Source: Modestobacter sp. Leaf380 (GTDB lineage Bacteria; Actinomycetota; Actinomycetes; Mycobacteriales; Geodermatophilaceae). From it: DNA of 64,000 nt. The position numbers were made by a program, and so were the translations under genes. Location of the stretch: NCBI RefSeq assembly GCF_001424485.1, contig NZ_LMQC01000008.1, positions 1-64,000 on the forward strand. The letters run 5' to 3'. Numbering within the stretch: position 1 is the first letter of the stretch; each line of letters opens with the position of its first letter. Below are positions 49,028-57,647 of the stretch, one piece after another. A model generated the notes under the pieces. It was not told where the DNA came from, ran no database searches, and saw only the letters and a program-made list of their open reading frames with translations.

Positions 49028-49819
49028 GTGACCGAACCGCTGACCGAGCGCAACGCCCGCGTCGCCGCCGCCCGCAAGCTCACCCGCCGGGCCGGTCGCG
49101 ACGCCGCGGGGCTGTTCCTGGCCGAGGGCCGGCAGTCCGTGGTCGAGGCGCTGGACACCGGGGGAGCGGTCGAGGTCTTCGCCACCGAGGCCGCCGCGCA
49201 CGCCCACCGCGACCTGCTCGCCGGCGCCGGGGTGCCGGTGCGGGTGGTCACCGAGAAGGCCGCCGCCGGGCTCAGCGAGACCGTCACCCCGCAGGGGCTC
49301 GTCGCGGTCTGCCCGCTGCGTGACGTCTCCGCGGGGACGCTGGCCAGCGACCCGCCGCGGCTGGCCGTCGCGCTGGCCGAGCTCAACGACCCCGGCAACG
49401 CCGGCACCGTGCTGCGCACCGCCGACGCCTGCGGGGCTGGCACCGTGGTCTTCGGCGCGGGGTCGGCCGACCCCTTCCAGGGCAAGGTCGTGCGCAGCTC
49501 GGCGGGCAGCCTCTTCCACGTCGACGTCGTCCGCTCCGCACCGCTCGAGCCGCTGCTGGACGACGTCCGGGCGGCCGGGGTGACCGTGCTGGCCGCCGCC
49601 GGGGACGGCGAGGTCGCCCTGGACACCGCCGGGGACGACGGCCTGCTCGCCGGGCCGGTGCTGTGGCTGTTCGGCAACGAGGCCCGTGGGCTGGACGCCG
49701 GCCTGGCCGCCCGCGCCGACCACCGGGTCCGGGTGCCGATGCGCGGTCGGGCGGAGTCGCTGAACCTGTCCGTCGCCGCCGCGATCTGCCTGTACGCCAC
49801 CCAGCTCGCCCAGGGCTGA
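49028..49819 (+). CDS. SpoU/TrmH family RNA 2'-O-methyltransferase
   Basis: A 263-residue rRNA methyltransferase. N-terminal substrate-binding domain (NARVAAARKLTRRAGRDAAG; VVTEKAAAGLSETVTPQGLV). SPOUT motifs: LAELNDPGNAGTVLRTADAC (motif 1), VLWLFGNEARGLDAGLAARA (motif 2), RVRVPMRGRAESLNLSVAAA (motif 3). Similar to RlmB/TsnR-type 23S rRNA enzymes commonly next to rplT and pheS in actinobacteria. GTG 49028 follows GAGAGGA. Confidence 0.9.
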   Translation: MTEPLTERNARVAAARKLTRRAGRDAAGLFLAEGRQSVVEALDTGGAVEVFATEAAAHAHRDLLAGAGVPVRVVTEKAAAGLSETVTPQGLVAVCPLRDVSAGTLASDPPRLAVALAELNDPGNAGTVLRTADACGAGTVVFGAGSADPFQGKVVRSSAGSLFHVDVVRSAPLEPLLDDVRAAGVTVLAAAGDGEVALDTAGDDGLLAGPVLWLFGNEARGLDAGLAARADHRVRVPMRGRAESLNLSVAAAICLYATQLAQG

Positions 49820-49837
49820 GGGCACCGCACGTCCACC

Positions 49838-49869
49838 TCTGCCTGAGCAGATGCGCAGTCGTTGATGCG
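49838..49869. promoter_or_regulatory. Possible regulator site upstream of the transport operon
   Basis: Inverted repeat TCTGC-CTGA-GCAGA (49838-49851) followed by a direct repeat GATGCG (49850-49855 and 49864-49869, period 14). No known regulator consensus matches. Confidence 0.3.
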
Positions 49870-49888
49870 AACTCCTTGCAGTTAGGGT
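49862..49888 (+). promoter_or_regulatory. Promoter of the ABC/MFS operon
   Basis: TTGATG (49862-49867), 15-base spacer, TAGGGT (49883-49888). GAGGAG at 49905-49910 is the ribosome site for GTG 49919. Both promoter elements are visible here, unlike most promoters in the window. Confidence 0.5.
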
Positions 49889-49918
49889 CGGGTCTCACCC
49901 ACCCGAGGAGCCCGCTCA

Positions 49919-50671
49919 GTGCTGCACGTGCACGACCTGACCGTCCGGGTCCCCGGCGGCCCCCTCGTGGACGGCGTCTCCTTCGCGGTGGCGCCCGGCG
50001 AGCGGGTCGGCGTCGTCGGCGCCTCCGGGGCCGGGAAGTCCCAGCTGGTCGCGGCCCTGCTCGGCCTGACGCCGCCCGGCCCGACGGTCAGCGGCAGCGT
50101 CCGGGTCGAGGGCACCGAGGTCGTGGGGGCGTCTGCCGCCGCCTGGCGCCCGCTGCGCGGCCGGGTCACCGCCCTGGTCGCCCAGGACCCGGGGACCGCG
50201 CTGGACCCGCTCACCCGGGTCGGCCGGCAGGTCGCCCTCCCGCTGCGTGCCCAGGGGGTGGCCCGCGGGGAGGCCCACACCCGGGCATGGGCGCTGCTGG
50301 CCGAGGTCGGTCTCGACGGGCTGGCCCGCCGGTACCCGGCGCAGCTGTCCGGTGGGCAGCGGCAGCGGGTGGCCCTCGCGCTGGCCCTGGTCGGCGCCCC
50401 GCGGCTGCTGGTCGCCGACGAGCCCACCTCGGCCCTGGACGTCACCGTGCAGGCCGGCGTGCTGGACCTGCTGGACCGGGTCACCGGCCCGGGGCTGGCG
50501 GCGCTGCTGCTGGTCACCCACGACCTCGCCGTCGCCACCCGGCTGTGCTCCCGGCTGCTGGTGCTCGAGGGCGGCCGGCTGGTCGCCGACGGGCCGGTCG
50601 CCGACGTGCTGGCCGATCCCCGGCTGGCCGACGTCGTCGCCGCGTCCCGGGCCCTGGCGGTGCACCGGTGA
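49919..50671 (+). CDS. Opp/Dpp-type ABC importer ATPase 1 (DppD-like)
   Basis: A 250-residue ABC ATPase: Walker A VGVVGASGAGKSQLVAALLG, Q-loop VAQDPGTALDPL, signature YPAQLSGGQRQRVALALALV, Walker B LLVADEPTSALDVT, H-loop LVTHDLAVATRL. It lacks the C-terminal oligopeptide/dipeptide extension with its Cys cluster, so it is shorter than DppD. First gene of a five-gene operon; its stop overlaps the next start (GTGA). Confidence 0.9.
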   Translation: MLHVHDLTVRVPGGPLVDGVSFAVAPGERVGVVGASGAGKSQLVAALLGLTPPGPTVSGSVRVEGTEVVGASAAAWRPLRGRVTALVAQDPGTALDPLTRVGRQVALPLRAQGVARGEAHTRAWALLAEVGLDGLARRYPAQLSGGQRQRVALALALVGAPRLLVADEPTSALDVTVQAGVLDLLDRVTGPGLAALLLVTHDLAVATRLCSRLLVLEGGRLVADGPVADVLADPRLADVVAASRALAVHR

Positions 50672-51438
50672 CTGCCCCGCTGCTCGTCGCCGAGGGCCTG
50701 GGCCGGCACTTCGACCGGTCCGCGGCCCCCGCGCTGGACGGCGTCTCGCTGCGCCTGCACCCCGGCGAGCGGCTGGCGGTGGTGGGGGAGTCCGGGTCGG
50801 GCAAGACCACCCTGGCCCGGCTGCTGCTCGCCCTGGAGACCCCCGACGCCGGCACCGTCACCCTCGCCGGCCGGCCGGTCCGTCCCGGGTCCCCGCGCTC
50901 GCTGCGCTGGTTCCGGCGGGCGGTGCAGACCGTGCCGCAGGACCCGGCCCGCTCCTTCCACCCCCGGATCCGGGTCGGGGACGCCGTCGCCGAACCGCTG
51001 GCGTGCCTGCGGGTGCCCGGCGACCACACCGCCCGGGTCGCGCAGCTGCTGGTCGCCGTGGGTCTGGAGCCCGATGCCGCCCGCCGGTGGCCGCACGAGT
51101 TCTCCGGCGGCCAGCGGCAGCGGCTGGCGATCGCCCGTGCGCTCGCCCCGCGCCCGCAGGTGCTGGTCGCCGACGAGCCGGTGAGCGCGCTGGACGTCGT
51201 CGTCCGGCTGCAGGTGGTCGACCTGCTGCGCGAGGTCAGCGAGGCCGAGGGCCTGGCCCTGCTCGTCGTCTCCCACGACCTGGGCGTGGTGCAGCACCTG
51301 GCGCACCGGGTGCTCGTCCTGGACGCCGGCCGGCCGGTCGAGGAGGGCCCGGTCGGGCAGGTGTTCGGGCACCCCGCCAGCCCGGTCACCGCCCGGCTGT
51401 TGGACGCCGTCCCGACGCTGGCGGAGGTGGGCTCGTGA
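50668..51438 (+). CDS. Opp/Dpp-type ABC importer ATPase 2 (DppF-like)
   Basis: A 256-residue ATPase: Walker A VVGESGSGKTTLARLLLALE, Q-loop TVPQDPARSFHPR, signature WPHEFSGGQRQRLAIARALA, Walker B VLVADEPVSALDVV, H-loop VVSHDLGVVQHL. Pairs with the upstream ATPase to energise the fused permease at 54196-55917. GTG 50668 and GTGA overlaps at both ends. Confidence 0.9.
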   Translation: MTAPLLVAEGLGRHFDRSAAPALDGVSLRLHPGERLAVVGESGSGKTTLARLLLALETPDAGTVTLAGRPVRPGSPRSLRWFRRAVQTVPQDPARSFHPRIRVGDAVAEPLACLRVPGDHTARVAQLLVAVGLEPDAARRWPHEFSGGQRQRLAIARALAPRPQVLVADEPVSALDVVVRLQVVDLLREVSEAEGLALLVVSHDLGVVQHLAHRVLVLDAGRPVEEGPVGQVFGHPASPVTARLLDAVPTLAEVGS

Positions 51439-52718
51439 CCCGGGCCGGGCGCGGGTGGGCGCCGTGGGTGCTGGTCCGCCGGCTGCCCGCCGTCCCGCGG
51501 TTGCTGCTGGCCTCCCAGCTCGCCTTCAACATCGGCTTCTACCTGGTCGTGCCGTTCCTGGCGGTGCACCTGAGCGAGGACCTCGCGCTGGCCGGCGGCG
51601 TCATCGGGCTGGTGCTGGGCATCCGCACCTTCAGCCAGCAGGGCCTGTTCTTCCTCGGTGGCGGGCTGGCCGACCGGTTCGGCGTCAAGCCGGTCGTGGT
51701 CGTCGGCTGCGTCATCCGGATCGCCGGCTTCCTCGTGCTCGCGGTGGTGCAGAGCCTGCCCGGGGTGCTGCTGGGTGCCGTGCTCGTCGGGTTCGCCGCC
51801 GCGCTGTTCTCCCCGGCCGTGGAGTCCGCGCTGGCCGACCAGGGCCGCCAGCTGGAGGAGGCCGGCGTCGCCACCCGGGCCGAGGTGTTCGGACTCGACG
51901 CGATCGCCTCCAAGCTCGGCTCGGTCACCGGCCCGGTGCTCGGTGCGCTGCTGCTCGCCGTCCCGTTCGGGGTCACCTGCGTGGTGGCCGCCGGGGTCTT
52001 CGTCGTCGTCCTGGTCGCGCACCTGGTGCTGCTGCCCCGGGACCTGCGCACCGGCGTCGGCGAGGTCGAGCCGATGACCGCGGGCTGGGGCCAGGTGCTC
52101 CGCAACCGGCGCTTCCTGGCCTTCACCGTCTGCTACTGCACCTACCTGCTGTCCTACAACCAGCTGTACCTGGCCCTGCCGGTCGAGCTGACCCGGGCCA
52201 CCGGCGGCCAGGGCGCGCTGGGCTGGCTGTTCGTACTGGCCGCGGTCAGCGTCCTGGCCTTCCAGCTGCCGGTCACCGCCCGGGCCCGCCGCGCCGGGGC
52301 CCGCCGGGCGCTGCCGCTGGGCTTCGCGCTGATGAGCGCCGGGTTCCTGCTGGTCGCCGTGCTGGCCCCGCTGGCCCCGGCCGACGGCGTGCTGGCCCTC
52401 GCCCCGGCCGTCGGGTTCGTGCTGCTGCTCTACACCGGCCAGATGATCGCCGTCCCCGTCGCCCAGGACCTGGTGCCCCGGCTGGCCGGCGAGCGCCGGC
52501 TCGGCGCCCACTTCGGGGTGCTGGCCTCGGCCGGCGGGCTGGCCGTGCTCGTCGGCAGCACCGGGATCGGTGCGCTGCTCGACCTCGCCGAGACCCCGCA
52601 GCCGGCGGCCGCCGTCCCCTGGCTGGTGCTCGCCGCACTGCCCGCGGCCTCCGCCGTCGGCCTCCTCCTGCTCACCCGCCGCATCGTCCCCGCCCCCCAG
52701 CCCGTAGGAGCCCCGTGA
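51435..52718 (+). CDS. MFS transporter inside the ABC operon
   Basis: A 427-residue 12-helix transporter: LAFNIGFYLVVPFLAVHLSE (helix 1), FFLGGGLADRFGVKPVVVVG (loop 2-3), NRRFLAFTVCYCTYLLSYNQ (helix 7). It resembles the EntS/MdtH-like exporters. Placed between the importer ATPases and the binding protein with GTGA overlaps on both sides, it should be made in fixed proportion to the importer. The same gene set occurs in opine-metallophore (staphylopine, CntE-CntABCDF) systems. Direction of transport is inferred. Confidence 0.85.
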   Translation: MTRAGRGWAPWVLVRRLPAVPRLLLASQLAFNIGFYLVVPFLAVHLSEDLALAGGVIGLVLGIRTFSQQGLFFLGGGLADRFGVKPVVVVGCVIRIAGFLVLAVVQSLPGVLLGAVLVGFAAALFSPAVESALADQGRQLEEAGVATRAEVFGLDAIASKLGSVTGPVLGALLLAVPFGVTCVVAAGVFVVVLVAHLVLLPRDLRTGVGEVEPMTAGWGQVLRNRRFLAFTVCYCTYLLSYNQLYLALPVELTRATGGQGALGWLFVLAAVSVLAFQLPVTARARRAGARRALPLGFALMSAGFLLVAVLAPLAPADGVLALAPAVGFVLLLYTGQMIAVPVAQDLVPRLAGERRLGAHFGVLASAGGLAVLVGSTGIGALLDLAETPQPAAAVPWLVLAALPAASAVGLLLLTRRIVPAPQPVGAP

Positions 52719-54199
52719 AGCGCCGCACCGCCCTGCTCGCCGCCCCGGTCGTCCTGCTCGGCGGCTGCTTCTCCGGCAGCGGTGACGCCGGTGCTGACGG
52801 CGCCGACCGGATCCGGCTGGCGCTGGCCTTCCCGCCGGTGGCCGCGCTCTCGCCGTGGACCGACGACGCCGTGCTGCTGACCCGGATGGGGGCCGCGGAG
52901 AGCCTCGTCGTCTTCGACGCCTCGGGCACCGCGCAGCCCCAGCTCGCCACCTCCTGGGAGTCCGTCGACGAGCGGACCGCGCTGGTAGACCTGCGCGCGG
53001 ACGTGGTCTTCCACGACGGCACCCCGATGGACGCCGAGGCCGTCGCCGGGTCGCTCAACGCCGCCGCCGCGGCCGCCGACCCGCCGCTGCGGGTGCTCGC
53101 CGGTGTCGGCCTGACCGCCACCGCGGTCGACGAGGACACCGTCCAGGTGCAGGCCGCACAGGCCGACCCGCTGCTGGTGCAGCGGCTGGGCGCCCCGGCG
53201 CTGGTGGTGCTGTCCCCGGCGGCCTACACCGACGGTGCCGCCCCCGACCCGGTCGGTCACGGCACCGGCCCCTACGCGATCACCGCCGTGCAGGGCGCCG
53301 AGTCGGCCACGCTGGACGCGGCCACCGGGTACTGGGACGGCACCCCGGCCGCCGACGGGGTGGACGTCCGCTTCGTCGACGACGCCGGCGCGCGTGCCGC
53401 CGCGCTGCGCGCCGGTGAGCTCGACGTCGTCCAGGGCATCCCGATCGCCCAGCTGGCGACCCTCTCCGACGACGAGCGCGTGGTGACGACGTCGCTGCCG
53501 CGGGTCACCGCGCTCTCGCTGAACACCGCCTCCGGCGTCTTCACCGACCCGGGCCTGCGGGCCGCCGCGGTGGCCGCCGTGGACCCCGGCCCGGTGGTGG
53601 ACGGCGTCTTCGAGGGGCAGGCCGACGAGGCCCCCGGCCTGCTCACCGACGCGACCCTCGGCGCCGCCGCCCGCCCCGCACCCTCGCTGCCGGCCGCGGC
53701 CGACCCGGCCGGGGCGTCGATCCGGCTGGCCACCTACGACGACCGGCCCGAGCTGCCCGAGGCCGCCGCGGTGCTCGCCGAGCAGCTGCGCGGTGCCGGG
53801 TTCACCGTCGAGGTGGTCGTGCAGACCTATGCCACCCTGGAGCCCGACCTGCTCGCCGGTGCCTTCGACGCGGTGCTGGGCAGCCGGCTCACCCTGCTGG
53901 ACACCGGTGACCCGATCGGCTACTTCGGCACCGACCACACCTGCGAGGGCGGCTACAACCTCGCGCGGCTGTGCGACCCCGCCGTCGATGCCGCGGTGGC
54001 CGCCGCCGGGGAGCTGACCGACCCGGTCGCGCGCCGGCAGGCCGCCGCCGACCTGGAGGCCGCGGTGCTCTCCACCGGGGCGGTCGTGCCGGTGCTGCAC
54101 GAGCAGAGCCGGACCGGGGTGGCCCAGGCCGTGCAGGGCGTGGGGGAGGACCCCTTCGAGCGGCAGGTCGTCACCGTCGCCACCACGACCGGCCGGTGA
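52715..54199 (+). CDS. ABC importer solute-binding lipoprotein (SBP family 5)
   Basis: A 494-residue lipoprotein with lipobox LGGC (Cys 18). Family-5 features: VFHDGTPMDAEAVAGSLNAA, GHGTGPYAITAVQGAESATL, and GTDHTCEGGYNLARLCDPAV near the end. It is shorter than most dipeptide-binding proteins (about 530). Nickel, opine-metal or peptide ligands are possible. GTG 52715 overlaps the MFS stop; TGA overlaps the permease start. Confidence 0.87.
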   Translation: MKRRTALLAAPVVLLGGCFSGSGDAGADGADRIRLALAFPPVAALSPWTDDAVLLTRMGAAESLVVFDASGTAQPQLATSWESVDERTALVDLRADVVFHDGTPMDAEAVAGSLNAAAAAADPPLRVLAGVGLTATAVDEDTVQVQAAQADPLLVQRLGAPALVVLSPAAYTDGAAPDPVGHGTGPYAITAVQGAESATLDAATGYWDGTPAADGVDVRFVDDAGARAAALRAGELDVVQGIPIAQLATLSDDERVVTTSLPRVTALSLNTASGVFTDPGLRAAAVAAVDPGPVVDGVFEGQADEAPGLLTDATLGAAARPAPSLPAAADPAGASIRLATYDDRPELPEAAAVLAEQLRGAGFTVEVVVQTYATLEPDLLAGAFDAVLGSRLTLLDTGDPIGYFGTDHTCEGGYNLARLCDPAVDAAVAAAGELTDPVARRQAAADLEAAVLSTGAVVPVLHEQSRTGVAQAVQGVGEDPFERQVVTVATTTGR

Positions 54200-55917
54200 C
54201 GCCGGTCCTCTCCCGGCTCACCCGCCCGCTCGGCGTCCTCGGCGCCCTGGTCGGCGCCGCACTGCTGGTCGGTGCGCTGCCCTGGTTGTCCGGGGACGAC
54301 CCGGCGCTGGGCGTGCTCCGGGCCCGGGAGGTCGACCGAACCGCCGACCCGGCGGCCCTGGCGGCCGTCCGCGACCGGCTGGACCTGCCGGCCGACCCGG
54401 TCACCGGCACCCTGGGCTTCCTCGGCCGGCTGGTCACCGGCGACCTGGGCACCTCCTGGGTGTCGGGTGCACCGGTTGCGGACACCCTGCTGCCGGCCCT
54501 CGGCGTCTCGCTCACCGTCGCCGGCACCGCCAGCCTGGTCGCTCTCGTCCTCGCGGTGCTGCTCACCGTGCCCGCCCTGCTGCGGGCCGCCGACGGACGG
54601 CTCACCGGGGGCGGCGCGGGGGCCGCGGTGGGCGGCGCACTCGCGGCGCTGCCCGAGTTCGTGCTGGCTGTCCTGCTGGTGTCGGTGGTCGCCGTGGGCT
54701 GGGGCCTGCTGCCCACCTCGGGCTTCACCGGGCCGGCGAACCTGGTGCTGCCCGTGCTGGCCCTCGGCGTCCCCGCGGCCGGGGTGCTCGCCCGGCTGCT
54801 GGCGGGGGCGGTGGCCGCGGTCGCGGGGGAGTCCTGGGTGCGCACCTGGCGGGCCGCGGGGGTGCGGCGCGGGGCGGTGGTGACGGCGCTGGGCCGGCGG
54901 GCGCTGAGCGTCGTCGTCCCGCAGGTGTTGCTGCTGCTGGTCGGCACCCTCGGCGCGGCCGCGGTGGTGGAGGCGGTCTTCGACCTGCCCGGCCTGGGCG
55001 GGCTCGCGCTGGACGCCGCGCTCGTGCCCGACGTGCCGGTCGTGCAGGCCGCCGTGGTGCTGCTCGTGGGCCTCGGGCTGCTCGTGGGGGGCGGCGGCGT
55101 GCTCGCCCACCGGCTGCTGCTGGGCCCGGCACTGACCGGCAGCGGGTTGACCCCCGAGGTCGTGCCCGCCGGACGGCGTCCCCGGCGCGCGGCGCTCGCC
55201 GTCGCCACGGTGCTCGCCCTGGCCGTGCTGGCCGGGCTGCTGCGCGACCCGGCGGCGCAGGACGTCGGCGCCCGGCTGGCGGCACCGTCCTGGGCGCACC
55301 CGTTCGGCGCCGACCCGCTGGGCCGGGACGTGCTGGCCCGGTTCGGGCACGGTGCGCTGGTCTCGGTGGGCCTCGCCGTGGCACTGGCCGCTGTCGCGCT
55401 GGCGGTCGGGCTGGCCGTCGGACTGCTCGGGCGCGCGGACCGGACCGGGACCGCGGACGTGCTCAACGCGCTGCCCGCCGTCGTCGTCGGCATCGTCGTC
55501 GCCGCGGTGGCCGGACCGGGACTGCTGTCGGCCTGCCTGGCCGTCGCCCTGGTGGCCTGGATCCCGCTGGCGGTGCACACCCGCACGCTCGCCGCACAGG
55601 CCCGGGCGTCGGGCTTCCACGTCGCCGCGGTGACCGGGGGAGCCGGGCACTGGCACTTGCTGCGCCGGCACCTGCTGCCCGTCGTCGGCCCCCCGGTCGT
55701 GCGGCACGCGCTGGTGCGCGTGCCGCACGCCGCACTGGCGCTGGCCGGGCTGTCGTTCCTCGGCCTGGGAGCCGGCGCGGAGTCCCCGGAGTGGGGACGG
55801 GCACTGGCCGAGACCACCGGCTACCTGGAGCGCGCGCCCTGGGTGGTCGCGGCACCGGCGCTCGGGCTGGTGCTGCTGGGTGTGGTCGCGGCGCTGTCAG
55901 ACCCGCGCCCGCAGTGA
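54196..55917 (+). CDS. Fused DppB-DppC-type ABC permease
   Basis: A 573-residue protein joining two permeases normally encoded separately. First half (residues 1-300): LDLPADPVTGTLGFLGRLVT (DppB-like periplasmic region), EAA loop VRTWRAAGVRRGAVVTALGR. Second half from about residue 330: HPFGADPLGRDVLARFGHGA (the DppC N-terminal motif), then EAA loop ASGFHVAAVTGGAGHWHLLR-RHLLP. About 11-12 membrane segments. No ribosome site or stop lies between the halves. Its end overlaps the convergent MFS gene by 21 bases. Confidence 0.88.
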   Translation: MTPVLSRLTRPLGVLGALVGAALLVGALPWLSGDDPALGVLRAREVDRTADPAALAAVRDRLDLPADPVTGTLGFLGRLVTGDLGTSWVSGAPVADTLLPALGVSLTVAGTASLVALVLAVLLTVPALLRAADGRLTGGGAGAAVGGALAALPEFVLAVLLVSVVAVGWGLLPTSGFTGPANLVLPVLALGVPAAGVLARLLAGAVAAVAGESWVRTWRAAGVRRGAVVTALGRRALSVVVPQVLLLLVGTLGAAAVVEAVFDLPGLGGLALDAALVPDVPVVQAAVVLLVGLGLLVGGGGVLAHRLLLGPALTGSGLTPEVVPAGRRPRRAALAVATVLALAVLAGLLRDPAAQDVGARLAAPSWAHPFGADPLGRDVLARFGHGALVSVGLAVALAAVALAVGLAVGLLGRADRTGTADVLNALPAVVVGIVVAAVAGPGLLSACLAVALVAWIPLAVHTRTLAAQARASGFHVAAVTGGAGHWHLLRRHLLPVVGPPVVRHALVRVPHAALALAGLSFLGLGAGAESPEWGRALAETTGYLERAPWVVAAPALGLVLLGVVAALSDPRPQ

Positions 55918-57090
55918 CCGGCCCAGCACCAGCACCAGCACCCCGGCCAGCACCACCGACAGCAGCGCCACCCGCAGGCTGAGCACGTCGGAGACGAACC
56001 CGATCAGCGGCGGGGACACCAGGAACCCGATCCGCAGCAGCAGGTTGACCGCGGTCAGCCCGACCCCGGTGGGCAGGCCGGGCAGCGCGTCGGCGGCGGC
56101 GTAGACCGCGGGCACCAGCGTCGCCACGCCCAGCCCGGCGAGGGCGAACCCGACCACCGTCGTGGGCACCGACGGCAGCGCCAGCGTGAGGACGAAGCCG
56201 GCGGCGATGACCGCGCCGCCGACCCGGGCGACCCGGCGCTGGCCGAACCGGTCCACCACCCGGTCCCCGGTGAGCCGCCCGGCCGTCATCGCGACCTGGA
56301 AGGCCACGAACCCCAGCCCCGCGGTGACGACGGTGGCGCCCAGGTCGTCGCGCAGCCAGATGGCGCTCCACGAGGCCGCGGAGTCCTCCACGAACGCGGC
56401 GCCGGCGGCCAGCAGCCCGAGCACCACCAGCGCCCCGACGGCCGACCGGCGGGCACTGCGCACCCCGGCGACCGGTGGTGCCGCCTCGGTGGGTGTGGCG
56501 TCGACGTCGTCCCGGCCGGGGAGCATCCAGGCCCGGATCAGCACGGCGACGACGCCGAAGACCACCGCCGAGACGCCCAGGTGCACCTCCAGCGGAACGC
56601 CCAGCCCGGCGATGCCGGCACCGAGCAGGCCGCCGGCCACCGCGCCCAGGCTCCAGAACCCGTGCAGCGCGTTGAGGATCGACCGGCCGTAGCCGCGCTG
56701 CACCCGCAGCCCGTGCGCGTTCTGGGCGACGTCGACGATCGCGTCCAGGGCGCCGACCAGCAGCAGCGCCAGGGCCAGTACCCACCACGCGGGTGCCGCG
56801 GCCGCACCGGCCACGCCGACGCCCAGGCCCAGCAGCCCCAGTGACGCCACCGGTCCCGATCCCAGCCGGGCGATGAGCACCGCGGCGACCGGGCCGACGA
56901 CCAGGGCACCGAGCGGGGCGGCGGCCAGCGCCGTCCCCAGGGCCGCGTTGGACAGGCCGAGCTCGTCACGCAGCTCGGGCAGCCGGGGCACCAGGTTGGC
57001 GTAGAAGACGGCGTTGAGGGCGAAGCAGGCCGCGACCGCTACCCGGGCGTGCTGCAGCGCCCGGGTGGGGGTGGTGACGGCGGCGCTCAC
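55897..57090 (-). CDS. MFS transporter of a TetR-controlled operon
   Basis: A 397-residue 12-helix transporter: AVAACFALNAVFYANLVPRL, DELGLSNAALGTALAAAPLG, ALDAIVDVAQNAHGLRVQRG, YGRSILNALHGFWSLGAVAG and DRVVDRFGQRRVARVGGAV. The QNAHG...LNALHGFWSLG pattern is typical of the FucP/NNP-like sugar or drug MFS subgroup. GTG 57090 overlaps the TetR stop (GTGA), so it is co-translated. Confidence 0.83.
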   Translation of the reverse strand: MSAAVTTPTRALQHARVAVAACFALNAVFYANLVPRLPELRDELGLSNAALGTALAAAPLGALVVGPVAAVLIARLGSGPVASLGLLGLGVGVAGAAAAPAWWVLALALLLVGALDAIVDVAQNAHGLRVQRGYGRSILNALHGFWSLGAVAGGLLGAGIAGLGVPLEVHLGVSAVVFGVVAVLIRAWMLPGRDDVDATPTEAAPPVAGVRSARRSAVGALVVLGLLAAGAAFVEDSAASWSAIWLRDDLGATVVTAGLGFVAFQVAMTAGRLTGDRVVDRFGQRRVARVGGAVIAAGFVLTLALPSVPTTVVGFALAGLGVATLVPAVYAAADALPGLPTGVGLTAVNLLLRIGFLVSPPLIGFVSDVLSLRVALLSVVLAGVLVLVLGRSLRARV

Positions 57091-57647
57091 GGGGTGAGCT
57101 CCAGGACGCGGGCCAGCACGGTGCGGGTCTCCTCGGGGGTGGGCGGGGCGGTGGTGAGGATCGCGTGCATGGTCAGGCCCTCCATGACGCCGTCCAGGGC
57201 GCGGGCGAGCTCGGGGTCCAGGACCCGGCCCAGGCTCTCGCGGCTGCTGTGCATCCAGGCCTCGGTGACCTCGCGCAGCGCCGGCTCGCGGAGGGCGGCC
57301 AGGTAGAGCTCGTAGGCCACCGCCCAGTCGCGCGGGGTGGCGCAGTGCCCGTCGTGCACGAAGTCCACGGCGGCGTCCAGCATCGAGGCGCGGTCGGTGG
57401 CCCGGGCGAAGTGCGCCCGGAACCGGACGGCCATCTGCTCGGCGTGCCGGGTGAACGCGGCCCGCAGCAGGTCGGCGAGGCCGTCGAAGTGGTAGGTCAC
57501 CGAGCCCAGCGGGACGTCGGCGGCCGCGGCGATCCGCCGGGCGGTGGTGCCGGCCACCCCGTGCTCGGCGATCACGTCGATGGTGACGTCGACGAGCCGG
57601 TCCCGGCGGTCGGGGTCGACGCGGCGGGTCACCGGCGCGGTGGTCAC
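57087..57647 (-). CDS. TetR-family regulator
   Basis: A 186-residue repressor. HTH: DRLVDVTIDVIAEHGVAGTT, ARRIAAAADVPLGSVTYHFD. The ligand domain (ADLLRAAFTRHAEQMAVRFR) is Glu/Arg rich. GTG 57647 overlaps the stop of the acetyltransferase gene (GTGA). Expected to control the operon containing itself and the MFS gene. Confidence 0.88.
   Translation of the reverse strand: MTTAPVTRRVDPDRRDRLVDVTIDVIAEHGVAGTTARRIAAAADVPLGSVTYHFDGLADLLRAAFTRHAEQMAVRFRAHFARATDRASMLDAAVDFVHDGHCATPRDWAVAYELYLAALREPALREVTEAWMHSSRESLGRVLDPELARALDGVMEGLTMHAILTTAPPTPEETRTVLARVLELTP

Noticed and set aside
49820-49918. Zur or Nur box upstream of the ABC/MFS operon
   Set aside because: No AT-rich TGAAAATCATTTTCA-like or TTGCAA-N5-TTGCAA sequence is present.
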